DNA from: Alphaproteobacteria bacterium
GTDB taxonomy: Bacteria > Pseudomonadota > Alphaproteobacteria > Micropepsales > Micropepsaceae
DNA: 64,000 nucleotides
Assembly (NCBI GenBank): GCA_019247845.1
Contig: JAFBAL010000045.1
Location: 27,460-91,459 of the forward strand
Direction of reading: 5' to 3'
Position numbers and translations under genes: made by a program. Every line of letters begins with the position of its first letter. Position 1 is the first letter of the stretch. The notes under the pieces are model-generated. The model was not told where the DNA came from, did no database searches, and worked only from the letters and a program-made list of their open reading frames with translations. Below are positions 55,076 through 64,000 of the stretch, piece after piece.

Positions 55076-55944
55076 TCGCGGGCGCGGCGGTTGGGCCGCT
55101 TGTCGGCTCGCTTTCTTTCGCTGGGCTTCTGTCTTTCGCGGCAAGGGCCGGGGACAACCCCGCCGGCCTGATCCAGGCGATCGAGGCGCGGGCCGGTGGG
55201 CGGCTGGGCGTCGCCGCCCTCGACACCCAGACCGGGCGGCGCATCGCCTGGCGCGACGGCGAGCGCTTCCCGATGTGCTCGACCTTCAAGCTGCTGCTGG
55301 TGACGCGGGTGCTGGCCAAGGCCGACAAAGGCCAGGAGAGACTCGACCGCTGGGTCAAATACGGCAAGGACGATCTGCTCGACTATGCGCCGGTCGCCAG
55401 GGAGCATCTCGCCCAAGGCGGCATGACGGTGAAGGACCTGGCCGAGGCTGCCATCGTGTGGAGCGACAACACCTGCGCCAACCTGCTGCTCGCCGCCGAC
55501 GGCGGGCCCGCGGGCGTGACCGCGCAGGCGAGGGCGCTGGGCGACCCGGTCACGCGGCTCGACCGCAACGAGCCGACGCTCAACACCGCCATCCCCGGCG
55601 ACCCGCGCGACACGACCGCGCCTGCGGCGATGCTCGACGACATGGACCGCGTCCTGCTGGGCGACGCGCTGTCGGAGTCTTCGCGCGAGATGTTGACCGG
55701 TTGGATGATCGCCTGCCGGACCGCGCCGCGCCGCATCGGTGCCGGGCTGCCTTCGGGCTGGAAGCGCGGCCACAAGACGGGCACCGGCGCGAACGGCTCG
55801 ACCAACGACATCGCGATCTGCTGGCCGCCGGGGCGCAAGCCGATCCTGCTTACGGTCTATTTCACCGGCTCGAGCGCCGGCGACGACGAGCGCGAGGCCG
55901 CCATCGCCGATGTCGCGCGGATCGTGAGCGAGACTTTCGTTTGA
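55054..55944 (+). CDS. class A beta-lactamase, Tat-like signal
   Basis: MCSTFK (SxxK), VWSDNT (SDN), NEPTLN (ExxLN), HKTGTG (KTG); TRRGVIAGA leader. Confidence 0.92.
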   Translation: MWTRRGVIAGAAVGPLVGSLSFAGLLSFAARAGDNPAGLIQAIEARAGGRLGVAALDTQTGRRIAWRDGERFPMCSTFKLLLVTRVLAKADKGQERLDRWVKYGKDDLLDYAPVAREHLAQGGMTVKDLAEAAIVWSDNTCANLLLAADGGPAGVTAQARALGDPVTRLDRNEPTLNTAIPGDPRDTTAPAAMLDDMDRVLLGDALSESSREMLTGWMIACRTAPRRIGAGLPSGWKRGHKTGTGANGSTNDIAICWPPGRKPILLTVYFTGSSAGDDEREAAIADVARIVSETFV

Positions 55945-55993
55945 ACCTCATGGTAGTGTTGCTGGAATGACTCCCGCGTAAAGGGATTCAGCC

Positions 55994-57133
55994 ATGACCC
56001 GAGCGTTTCTCGCCGCGGCTTTCGCCGCCTCGCTTGCCGGTGGTGCCCATGCCGCCGCGACCGTCACTTTCCTCCACGTCTTCGACGGCGCCGACGGAGG
56101 CTGTGGGCCTCAGGCGGGGGTGACGTTCGACAGCGCGGGAAACCTCTACGGCACGACCGCCTCCTGCGGCGCGCTGCAAAGAGGCACGATCTACAAGCTT
56201 GCGCCCGACGGCACGTTCAGCGTGCTGAGCGACTTTTCCGAATCCGGCGCCGGGTTGGTGCCGGAGGGCGAGATGTCCAGGTCCCACACCGACAATTTCT
56301 TCGGCACCACGATCGGCGGCGGCGCCAATAACGGCGGCACGCTCTTCAGGTTCAGGCCCGCCGGCGGCCGGATGAATATCCTGCACGCATTCGCGGACGG
56401 CGCCGGTGGCCGCGATCCGCGCTACGCGCTATTGCGCGATAGAGACCGCACGATCTACGGCGTCGCTATCCAGGGCGGCAGCACCGGCCTGGGCACGGTG
56501 TACAAGCTCACCGAGGACGGCACCTATGCCGTGCTGCACGATTTCACGAATTTCCTTCTGGGCGAGACGCCGAGTTCGAATCTCGTCGCCGACGCGCAAG
56601 GCAATCTCTACGGCGCAGCCGGCGGTGGCCCCAACGACGCCGGGATCATCTACAAGATCGCGGCGGGCGGCGCCTATTCCATTCTCTATGCCTTCGGTTC
56701 GGTCCGACATGACGGCACAGGACCCAATGGACCGATCGCGATCGACGACGACGGCAACATCTATGGAACGGCGGGCGGCGGCCGGCACAGCTCCGGCGTC
56801 GTCTACAGGGTCGCGCCCGACGGCACCGAGACGATGCTGCATGTTTTCGGAGACTCGAAAGACGACGGTATCGGGCCCAATGGGCTGATGCTTTCGCGCG
56901 GCGCGCTCTACGGCACCACCTGGAGCATCCCGGACGACGTGGGGACGGTCTTCAAATACGCGATCACCCGCGGGCGCTTCCGCACGCTCTGCTCCTTCAA
57001 CGGGACAAAGGGCGAATTGCCGGCCGGGAGACTCCGGCGAGGGCCGGACGGCGCCATCTATGGCGTGACCCAGTTCAACACCAGACGCCCTTCCGCCGGG
57101 ACGATCTTCAAGCTTGTCGAGGGGATGCCCTAG
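55994..57133 (+). CDS. GloVer-type tandem-repeat secreted protein, copy 3
   Basis: Signal peptide MTRAFLAAAFAASLAGGAHAA; repeats D..GNLYGT...GG...GT(I/V)YK(L/I)..DGT(Y/F)(A/S)VL.DF. Confidence 0.85.
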   Translation: MTRAFLAAAFAASLAGGAHAAATVTFLHVFDGADGGCGPQAGVTFDSAGNLYGTTASCGALQRGTIYKLAPDGTFSVLSDFSESGAGLVPEGEMSRSHTDNFFGTTIGGGANNGGTLFRFRPAGGRMNILHAFADGAGGRDPRYALLRDRDRTIYGVAIQGGSTGLGTVYKLTEDGTYAVLHDFTNFLLGETPSSNLVADAQGNLYGAAGGGPNDAGIIYKIAAGGAYSILYAFGSVRHDGTGPNGPIAIDDDGNIYGTAGGGRHSSGVVYRVAPDGTETMLHVFGDSKDDGIGPNGLMLSRGALYGTTWSIPDDVGTVFKYAITRGRFRTLCSFNGTKGELPAGRLRRGPDGAIYGVTQFNTRRPSAGTIFKLVEGMP

Positions 57134-57262
57134 GCGGACCGACCGCGCTATTCGCTTTCGGCACAACGGCTTCGCTTGCCGAGCATGAGCGATCGATAGC
57201 CCGGGCGCTGCGGCGCGCTACAAATCCCTCACGGCGATTTTATCCCGTAAGCCGAAATTCAA

Positions 57263-57284
57263 TCCAAAGTAATTTTGCTTTGGA
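57263..57284. promoter_or_regulatory. Inverted repeat TCCAAAG-TAATTTTG-CTTTGGA upstream of the JmjC/cupin gene
   Basis: Perfect 7-bp arms in AT-rich spacer, 23 nt before the annotated GTG. Confidence 0.45.
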
Positions 57285-57306
57285 GCGTTAGACACCTACC
57301 TTTGCC

Positions 57307-58524
57307 GTGGCTGGGGCGTCATTGGGGATAATGCCGTTGCTGTTGGAGGATGCACGAGTCGTCGTGCAGCGGCTGCTGGCGCCGCTGCCCCTGGATCGCT
57401 TTCTCGACGACGTGCTGGGCAAGCGTTTCGCGCTCGAGAACGGAGAAGAGGGGCGTCAGGCGAGGCGCGTGCTTCTAGGCGACGACCCGGAAAGCGCCAT
57501 CCTGAACGCCTATGCGAATCTGGCAGCGACGCTGGCCTTCCATTCCGCCGACGCGAAGGGCCCGCCGCCGCGCCTTGAAGCCGTCGCCGACGCCGCCGCG
57601 TTCAAGCGCAAGATCGACGAGTTTCACGACCGCGGCTACACGGTTCGCACCGACGACGTCGGCGGGCTGTCGGCCGAGCTCGACCGGACCATCCGCGCGC
57701 TCGAGGTCCTGTTCCACCAGAAGGTCGGCGTGAAGCTGTTCTGGAGCCGCGGCGACGGCACCGCGCCGGTGCACTATGACGAATACGACCTGCTCGTCGT
57801 GCAGCTCAAGGGCCGCAAGCGCTGGTTCGTCTCCACCGACCCGTCCGACCTGCCCAACGTCTGGAAGAAGATGCCGGGCTCGTTCGATTTCGAGCGCCAT
57901 GCGAGCTTCGAGGTCGGGCCCGGCGATCTGCTTTATATGCCGCGCGGCACGCCGCATCGCGTCGAGGCGATGGAGGATTCGCTTCATCTCTCCATCGGCT
58001 TCATTCCGGTGACGTTGCGCGATGCGCTGATCGCCTGCATCGACCGGCTGTCCGACGTTCACCGGCCGCTGCGCGAGACCGTGGGCGAGCGCATCGCCGC
58101 GCAGACGCGCGCCAACGATTTCGGCCGCATCCCCGACATGGTGCGCGACGGCGCCGCCGCTCTGTTCGGCTATTGCCGTTCCGACGAGTTCATCCGCGAC
58201 GCGCTCCAGCACCGCTCGTCGCAGGCGGTCGCCGACCTCAAGAAGCCGCCGGCGCGCACGCAATTCCCCGGCCCGCTCACGCCGCAGACGCGCCTGCGCC
58301 ACAGCCCGCTAGCCGCCTGTCACGTGATGGGCAACGCCAACGAGATCGATTTCGCCTATCCGGGCGGGCATCACTATGTCCATCGCGGCGCGCAGGAGAG
58401 CATCGTCTTCGTGATGCGCACGCCCGAGTTCTCGCTGGGCGAGGTGCCCGCCGCCTCGCACGAGGTGCGCGAGGCGCTGGTCGAGCGGCTCCTTGCCAGC
58501 CGCTTCCTGGAACGGATCGATTGA
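57307..58524 (+). CDS. JmjC/cupin-4-like Fe(II)/2OG oxygenase (start GTG 57307 or ATG 57331)
   Basis: VHYDEYDLLVVQLKGRKRWFVS (HxD) and GDLLYMPRGTPHRVEAMEDSLHLSIGF (distal His). Confidence 0.85.
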   Translation: MAGASLGIMPLLLEDARVVVQRLLAPLPLDRFLDDVLGKRFALENGEEGRQARRVLLGDDPESAILNAYANLAATLAFHSADAKGPPPRLEAVADAAAFKRKIDEFHDRGYTVRTDDVGGLSAELDRTIRALEVLFHQKVGVKLFWSRGDGTAPVHYDEYDLLVVQLKGRKRWFVSTDPSDLPNVWKKMPGSFDFERHASFEVGPGDLLYMPRGTPHRVEAMEDSLHLSIGFIPVTLRDALIACIDRLSDVHRPLRETVGERIAAQTRANDFGRIPDMVRDGAAALFGYCRSDEFIRDALQHRSSQAVADLKKPPARTQFPGPLTPQTRLRHSPLAACHVMGNANEIDFAYPGGHHYVHRGAQESIVFVMRTPEFSLGEVPAASHEVREALVERLLASRFLERID

Positions 58525-59428
58525 TCCTGGGACGGCGCCGCCAGCACTGAGACCATCCTCTATCAGTTCGACGGAAAGACCGACGGATCGACGCCGAGCA
58601 ATGCGCTCCTGCGCGACGGCAAGGGAAATCTCTACGGCACCACCGCGGGTGGCGGCGCGCACGGCCGGGGAATCGTGTTCAAGATCACGCCAAAGGGAAA
58701 GGAGACCCTCCTGCACGATTTCGCGGGCGGCGACGACGGCGCTGAGCCGTTCTCCAACGTCGTGATGGACAAGGACGGCAATCTTTACGGCACGACCGTC
58801 GACGGCGGCAACGGCCGTCAGCAGGGCGCCGATTGCGAAAACGACTGCGGCACGGTCTACAAGATGTCGCGCGGCGGCAACATCGCCATCCTGCATGCTT
58901 TTACCGGATTGGATGACGGCGGCGAGCCTTTCGGCGGCATCACCATCGATGCGCAAGGCAATACCTACGGCACCACGCAGAAGGCCGGTGCGGGCCACAA
59001 CGGCGTCTTGTTCAAGGTCACGCCGGAAGGGGCCTACAGCGTCGTTCATGCATTCGCCGGCGGCTCCGACGATGGCGCGCGGCCCATCGGGAACCTGACC
59101 CTGGACGATGCCGGGAATATCTACGGCAGGGCTTTGGGCGGACTCGGCAACTTGTTCAAAGTGACGCCGGAGGGCGCAGGATGCATTCGGGAACTTCTAC
59201 GGCGTCGCCGCCGGCGGCAGCAAGGAGACCCGCAAATGCAACGCCGGCTGCGGCATCGTCTATCGGCTCACCGCGGCGGGCAAGTTCAGCGTCCTGTACA
59301 GCTTCGGGGTGCATGACGACGGCGCCAATCCGGCAACACCGATCCTGGACGACAAGGGCGTGCTCTACGGCGTGACGGGCAGCGGCGGGGCGGGCAAGGG
59401 CGTGGTCTACAAGCTCAAGATCCGCTAG
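58525..59428 (+). pseudogene. GloVer-type repeat protein, copy 4: 5'-truncated and frameshifted
   Basis: Repeat sequence starts right after the JmjC stop with no in-frame ATG/GTG/TTG until 58675; frame changes near 59170-59182 (KVTPEGAGC -> DAFGNFYGVAAGG...YKLKIR). Confidence 0.75.
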
Positions 59429-60240
59429 CGCGCTTCTTTCTTCGCGCGCTGCCACAACGCTTCCATCTCTTCGAGCGTCGCTTCGGAGGTCGTGCGTCCT
59501 GCGGCCGCGAGCGCCGCTTCGATCCAGCGGAACCGCCGGATCACTTTCGCATTGGTGACGCGCAGCGCGGCTTCGGGATCGACCTTCAGGTGCCGTGCCA
59601 GGTTGGCGACGACGAAGAGCAGGTCGCCGATCTCGCCCTCGATCTCGGCATGGCTTGCGCCAGCGGCATGCGCCTCGACGATCTCGCCGGCCTCCTCGGC
59701 GATCTTGTCGAGCACGCGCTCGGGACTGTCCCAGTCGAAGCCCACGCTCGCCATGCGCTTCTGCAGCTTCTCGGCGCGCAGCAGCGCGGGCAGGGCGCGC
59801 GTCACGTCGTCGAGCAGGCCGTTCTTCCGCCCGGGAACCTGCCGTTCGGCCGCTTCCTGCTTGGCCGCGCGCTCGCGCTTCTTGTGCTCTTCCCAGGCGA
59901 TCGTCTGCGCCTGCGCGTTCCCGATCGCCGCCGCGTCGCCGAACACATGCGGATGGCGCGCGATCATCTTGGTGGAGATCGCTTCGACGACGACGCCGAA
60001 ATCGAAGAGGCCGCGCTCTTCGGCCATGCGCGCGTGATAGACGACCTGAAGCAGCAGGTCGCCGAGCTCTTCCTTCAACCCGCTCCAGTCCTCGTCCTCG
60101 ATCGCGCCCGCCACCTCATAGGCTTCTTCGATCGTATAGGGCGCGATGGTCTCGAAGCTCTGCTCGATATCCCAGGGGCAGCCGCCCTGCGGATCGCGCA
60201 GGCGGCGCATGATCTCAATCAGCTCGTCGATCTTGGCCAT
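59425..60240 (-). CDS. mazG: nucleoside triphosphate pyrophosphohydrolase MazG
   Basis: LRDPQGGCPWDIEQSFETIAPYTIEEAYEVAGAIE, ELGDLLLQVVYHARMA, tandem MazG domains. Confidence 0.96.
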   Translation of the reverse strand: MAKIDELIEIMRRLRDPQGGCPWDIEQSFETIAPYTIEEAYEVAGAIEDEDWSGLKEELGDLLLQVVYHARMAEERGLFDFGVVVEAISTKMIARHPHVFGDAAAIGNAQAQTIAWEEHKKRERAAKQEAAERQVPGRKNGLLDDVTRALPALLRAEKLQKRMASVGFDWDSPERVLDKIAEEAGEIVEAHAAGASHAEIEGEIGDLLFVVANLARHLKVDPEAALRVTNAKVIRRFRWIEAALAAAGRTTSEATLEEMEALWQRAKKEAR

Positions 60241-60246
60241 GCCCCG

Positions 60247-61023
60247 TCATAGCTTGGACGCCGCCTTCTGCACAAAGGCGAAGATCTCGGGATTGAGCGG
60301 AAGCTTCGGCGCCGCCTTCGGATCGGCCATCGCCTCCTTCCACATCGCCATGACCTTCTCGCCGACCTTGACGTCGCCTTGCGTGAACAGGCGCACCTGC
60401 GCCTGCCAGCGACGCGCCAGCTCCTTGGCCGCGGGCGAGTAGGGGTCGCCCTTGGCCATCAGCGCCTTGGCCTCGTCGATCAGGCTCTCCCAGCTCCGGC
60501 TGGCCTCGGCCTGGTCGAAGCTGCGCCGACGCAGCGCCGCGTTCTCCTCGGCGGTGAAATGCTTCTGGGCGAGGGGATCGAAGATCGCCTGCATCTCTTC
60601 GGGCGTCGCTTTGTTCGTCATGGTGGTCTCCCTGGTGAGCGTGGTGAGGTCGTCGACGGAGAGGGTGTCGCCCTTTTCGAGCTTGGCGCGCGCCGCGCGC
60701 ACGATCTCGAGCGCCTTGGCGACGCGCTGGCCCTCGCGGGCGAGCACGCGCTCCTGCAGGTCGAGCACTGCTGCCAGCGCATCGCCGCCCTCGAGCACCT
60801 CCGCGATGCGCTTCAACGTCAGGCCGAGGCGCTTCAGCGCCACGATCTGGTGCAGCCGCGCGATCTCCTTCGGACCATAGGTCCGCCAGTCGGCCGCGCT
60901 GCGCAGCGGCTTGACCAGGCCGTGGCTCTCATAGACGCGCAGCGCCTTGACGCTGACGCCCAGCCGCCTGGCGGCCTCGGCCGGGGAGAAGTGCCTGTCT
61001 TCCTTCACAACGTCTGCGCTCAT
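60247..61023 (-). CDS. MerR-family regulator with TipAS-like domain
   Basis: FSPAEAARRLGVSVKALRVYESHGLVKPLRSAADWRTYGPKEIARLHQI. Confidence 0.9.
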   Translation of the reverse strand: MSADVVKEDRHFSPAEAARRLGVSVKALRVYESHGLVKPLRSAADWRTYGPKEIARLHQIVALKRLGLTLKRIAEVLEGGDALAAVLDLQERVLAREGQRVAKALEIVRAARAKLEKGDTLSVDDLTTLTRETTMTNKATPEEMQAIFDPLAQKHFTAEENAALRRRSFDQAEASRSWESLIDEAKALMAKGDPYSPAAKELARRWQAQVRLFTQGDVKVGEKVMAMWKEAMADPKAAPKLPLNPEIFAFVQKAASKL

Positions 61024-61463
61024 GACCGCGTTACGTTAGCCACTACGGCGGCCAAGTCGAGATCGCGCTTGATGGGACCGAAGGTGAAGGTCAGCGCATA
61101 ACCGTCTGGATCGGCAAGGGAAAAGTCGCGCGCGTTCCAGGGCCTATCGCCCGGTTCGCGCAGGATTTTGGCGCCCGCGGTCCGGGCGCGCGCGGCCAAT
61201 GTGTCGAGGTCCTCCGCGACCGCACCGGCGGTCCAGGCAAAGGTGAGGGTGACGCCCGCGCCCTTGAGGCCGTCGACCGCGCCCGGCCGGAGCATCAGGT
61301 CGGCATACTTCGCCCAGCGCAGATGGGCCAGCGCCGGTGCGCCGCCCGGCCCCGGCATCACGAACACGGTCTCGAAGCCCAGCGCCTCGTAGAAGGCGGT
61401 CGAGGCCGCCAGGTCGCTCACGGTGAGGGTCGGGAAGCTCGGCATGGGGTAGAAGTCGCTCAT
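61020..61463 (-). CDS. VOC family protein
   Basis: FPTLTVSDLAASTAFYEALGFETVFVMPG...SLADPDGYALTFTFG. Confidence 0.88.
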   Translation of the reverse strand: MSDFYPMPSFPTLTVSDLAASTAFYEALGFETVFVMPGPGGAPALAHLRWAKYADLMLRPGAVDGLKGAGVTLTFAWTAGAVAEDLDTLAARARTAGAKILREPGDRPWNARDFSLADPDGYALTFTFGPIKRDLDLAAVVANVTRS

Positions 61464-61536
61464 CGGGGTCTCGCGGTTGGTTTCTGGCCGATGGGCGTAA
61501 GGTCGGACCCTGGGGACGGATCAAGGGCGGGAACCG

Positions 61537-62046
61537 TGCGGGCGGCGATTTTTTTCTTCGCAGCGCTGCTGTCGACCGCCGGCGCGGCCCTGGCGGCCCA
61601 GGCGGACCTCGACGCGTTCCAGCACGCGCTGCTCGACTTGCACAATCGCGAGCGCGCGAGCTTGGGCTTGCGGCCGCTCATCTGGAGCGACACCCTGGCA
61701 CGCGGTGCTGCGGCCTGGGCTAAGCCCTCGCCGAGACCGGCCGGTTCGAGCACTCCAGGCTCGAAGAGCGCGACGGCGAGGGCGAAAACCTCTGGCAAGG
61801 CACCGCGGGGTTCTACGGGCCGGAGCGCATGTCGGCGACTGGCTCGCGGAAAAAAGGGATTTCGCGCCGGGCATCTTCCCGGTGGTCGCCAAGGACGGCA
61901 ATCCGCGCACGGTCGGGCACTACACGCAGATCGTCTGGCGCGAGACCACCAAGCTCGGCTGCGCCACGGCGAGCTCGAAGGACTGGGATGTCCTGGTCTG
62001 CCGCTATAGCCCGCCGGGAAATACGATCGGGCAGAGAGTGTATTGA
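61537..62046 (+). pseudogene. CAP/SCP (PR-1-like) secreted protein with two frameshifts
   Basis: CAP motifs in three frames: HNRERASLGLRPLIWSDTLARGAAAWAK / ALAETGRFEHSRLEERDGEGENLWQGTAGFYGPERM / GDWLAEKRDF...VGHYTQIVWRETTKLGCA. Confidence 0.75.
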
Positions 62047-62150
62047 CGGCAGGCGCCGCCGCGGCCGCCCGCCACACAATTCGCGTCCATTTTTTCGTAT
62101 AAGATATATTATGAGAAATACGAGGGCGATTCATGGGCGGGGCGGGCGGC

Positions 62151-62990
62151 TTATGGTCCGGTCGGCCCGGTACGGCTCAGCGAAAAGCTCTGCCACGGCG
62201 CCAAGCAGAGCCGCGCCTTGTTGGGAGCCCCGCCGCGCAACTGACCGACCGCAGAGCGCACGACGATGCCGCCGGCGGCCGTCCCGGCATCCGGAAAGCG
62301 GACCTGGAATTTGACGGCGGCATAGCCGTTGAAGAACGCCACGCCGGTCTTGTTCCCGGCGATTTCGACATCCGGGCTCCAGCTCCAGCTCGGGACCGCG
62401 CATCTCGACGCCACGGTCGCGCCGGCGATCTCCAGATGGCCGGTCGCGGAATCGTTCGCGACCGTCAGATACATGACCTTGCCGTCGGCGCTGGCGCCGT
62501 CATAGCTGCCGACCTGCGCCGCGTCGGCCTCACCGCCGCCGCCGCCCGGTCCCACATAGCGCGTGTCGAGGTGCTGCCACTGACGCCTGCCGCAGACCGT
62601 CGCGCGATATCCGCCGGCCATCGGCACCAGTACCGAATTCGCGAATTGAAACGGTCCGGAGAACCGTCCCAGATGCGCTTTCATATAAAAGTTGATGAAG
62701 GTGGACGTGTTGTTGAGCCTGACGGTCGTGTGCTGCGCGCCGAGATCGACGTTCGGCGTCCAGCTCCACTGGCCAGCGAAATCGCCGCCGGTCCCTAGGC
62801 TGGCGCACGGCGTCTGAAAGCTCAGCGTCGCCGTTGCGACCCGCAGCTTGTCGTTCGACGGATTGCGATCGATGGTGAAGGCGAGCATCGTGCCGTCCGA
62901 GAGCGAACCCGCATACCGTCCCTCGCGCTGCGCGGAAGCCGTTCCGCAGAGCAGCGCCAGAACCATCGTGCCGGGCAAGATCGCGCGCAT
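62151..62990 (-). CDS. hypothetical secreted protein with two copies of a GxYxGxxxDG domain
   Basis: Signal peptide MRAILPGTMVLALLCGTASA; REGRYAGSLSDGTMLAFTIDRN and QVGSYDGASADGKVMYLTVAND. Confidence 0.7.
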   Translation of the reverse strand: MRAILPGTMVLALLCGTASAQREGRYAGSLSDGTMLAFTIDRNPSNDKLRVATATLSFQTPCASLGTGGDFAGQWSWTPNVDLGAQHTTVRLNNTSTFINFYMKAHLGRFSGPFQFANSVLVPMAGGYRATVCGRRQWQHLDTRYVGPGGGGGEADAAQVGSYDGASADGKVMYLTVANDSATGHLEIAGATVASRCAVPSWSWSPDVEIAGNKTGVAFFNGYAAVKFQVRFPDAGTAAGGIVVRSAVGQLRGGAPNKARLCLAPWQSFSLSRTGPTGP

Positions 62991-63048
62991 GCGAAGAACG
63001 CTGAGCTTCGGCACCGGCGCTGTCAATCGCTTCAGGTGCACTATCGCG

Positions 63049-63360
63049 TCAGGTCCACTCCCGCATCAGCCGCCGCGTCCGCGGAAACCTCGGATCGTCC
63101 TGCGGCAGCCGGTCGCCGTTGCAAAAGACGATGCCGCTGATCGGGCTGCCGTTCTCGTCGACGCTGTCGAGCACGCCGCAGATCGTCGTCGCGGGATCGC
63201 CGAGCATCACATAGAGAATATGCGGCGCGTAGCCGGGCACCACGATCGGCGCCGGCATCGACCAGCTGCAAGGCAGAGTGAACAGCGCGCTGGACATCGT
63301 GACGGCCATGACCCAGGCGAAAGATTTTCTTTCTGACAGGACGTCTGCGACCGTTGTCAT
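63049..63360 (-). CDS. hypothetical protein
   Basis: Open frame from ATG: MTTVADVLSERKSFAWVMAVTMSSALFTLPCSWS... Confidence 0.5.
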   Translation of the reverse strand: MTTVADVLSERKSFAWVMAVTMSSALFTLPCSWSMPAPIVVPGYAPHILYVMLGDPATTICGVLDSVDENGSPISGIVFCNGDRLPQDDPRFPRTRRLMREWT

Positions 63361-63405
63361 GGCGCGCCTGTTCCCCCGTGGCAAAAATATTCGTAAAGAG
63401 TCGCC

Positions 63406-63963
63406 ATGGCGGAATTGAGGCACAGGCCGGCCACGGCAGACGACATCCCGGCGCTGACGCGGCTCATGGCGCGCGCGATCGCGGAGCTGCAGCGCGGCTT
63501 CCTCGATGCGGCCCAGATCGCGGCGTCGGCGTCGGTCATGGGCATGGACACGCAGCTGATCGCCGACGGCACATATTACGCGATCGAAAGCGACGGCCGC
63601 TTCGCGGGCTGCGGCGGCTGGAGCAGGCGCGCGACCTTGTTCGGCGGCGACCACTCCGCGGGCCGCGATGCCGCCCTGCTCCATCCGGCACGCGATGCGG
63701 CGCGGGTGCGCGCCATGTACACCGCGCCGGAATTCGCGCGGCGCGGCGTCGGCCGCATGATCCTGACGCTCTGCGAGGACGCGGCCGCGCGCGAAGGCTT
63801 CCGGCGCGTCGAGCTCGCGGCGACGCTCGCCGGCGAGCCGCTCTATCGCGCCTGCGGCTATCGCGTCATCGAGACGTTCGAGGCCGACACGCCTCAGGGC
63901 GTGCGCGTGCCGCTGAAGCGCATGGGCAAGGAGATCGCCAGCGAAATCCTGAGCCCGTCGTAA
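63406..63963 (+). CDS. GNAT family N-acetyltransferase
   Basis: LRHRPATADDIPALTRLMARAIAE...RVRAMYTAPEFARRGVGRMILTLCEDAAAREGFRRVELAAT. Confidence 0.9.
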   Translation: MAELRHRPATADDIPALTRLMARAIAELQRGFLDAAQIAASASVMGMDTQLIADGTYYAIESDGRFAGCGGWSRRATLFGGDHSAGRDAALLHPARDAARVRAMYTAPEFARRGVGRMILTLCEDAAAREGFRRVELAATLAGEPLYRACGYRVIETFEADTPQGVRVPLKRMGKEIASEILSPS

Positions 63964-64000
63964 GCGGGCTCGACACCGTCGGGCAGCTCGCGCTTCAAGG

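Overview
This is a GC-rich, gene-dense chromosomal segment from an alphaproteobacterium. I base that on the gene content and order: ubiG/lysC-ptsP-rodZ-ispG-prfA-prmC-DUF4167-clpB, lipA-COQ10-cinA-pgpA-ispDF, and ntrBC-ntrYX-dat-hfq-hflX-mazG. I call about 69 protein-coding genes and remnants. I see no rRNA, tRNA, CRISPR array, transposase or prophage block. The most interesting material is accessory: (i) four GloVer-type (TIGR03803-like) tandem-repeat secreted proteins in two clusters, each pair flanking one enzyme gene (AMP-ligase; JmjC/cupin-type oxygenase), with the fourth copy decayed; (ii) a small secreted domain present in three copies in two proteins at opposite ends of the window, which I do not recognise; (iii) a vapBC toxin-antitoxin module with a perfect 21-bp palindrome upstream; (iv) a Tat-signal class A beta-lactamase between hflX and mazG; (v) decayed genes (CAP/PR-1 with two frameshifts, tail-collar C-terminal remnant, GloVer copy 4); (vi) candidate regulatory hairpins, small repeats and an RpoH-like promoter before clpB. 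No single feature proves a new defence or mobile system. Family names come from reading motifs by eye, not from database searches.
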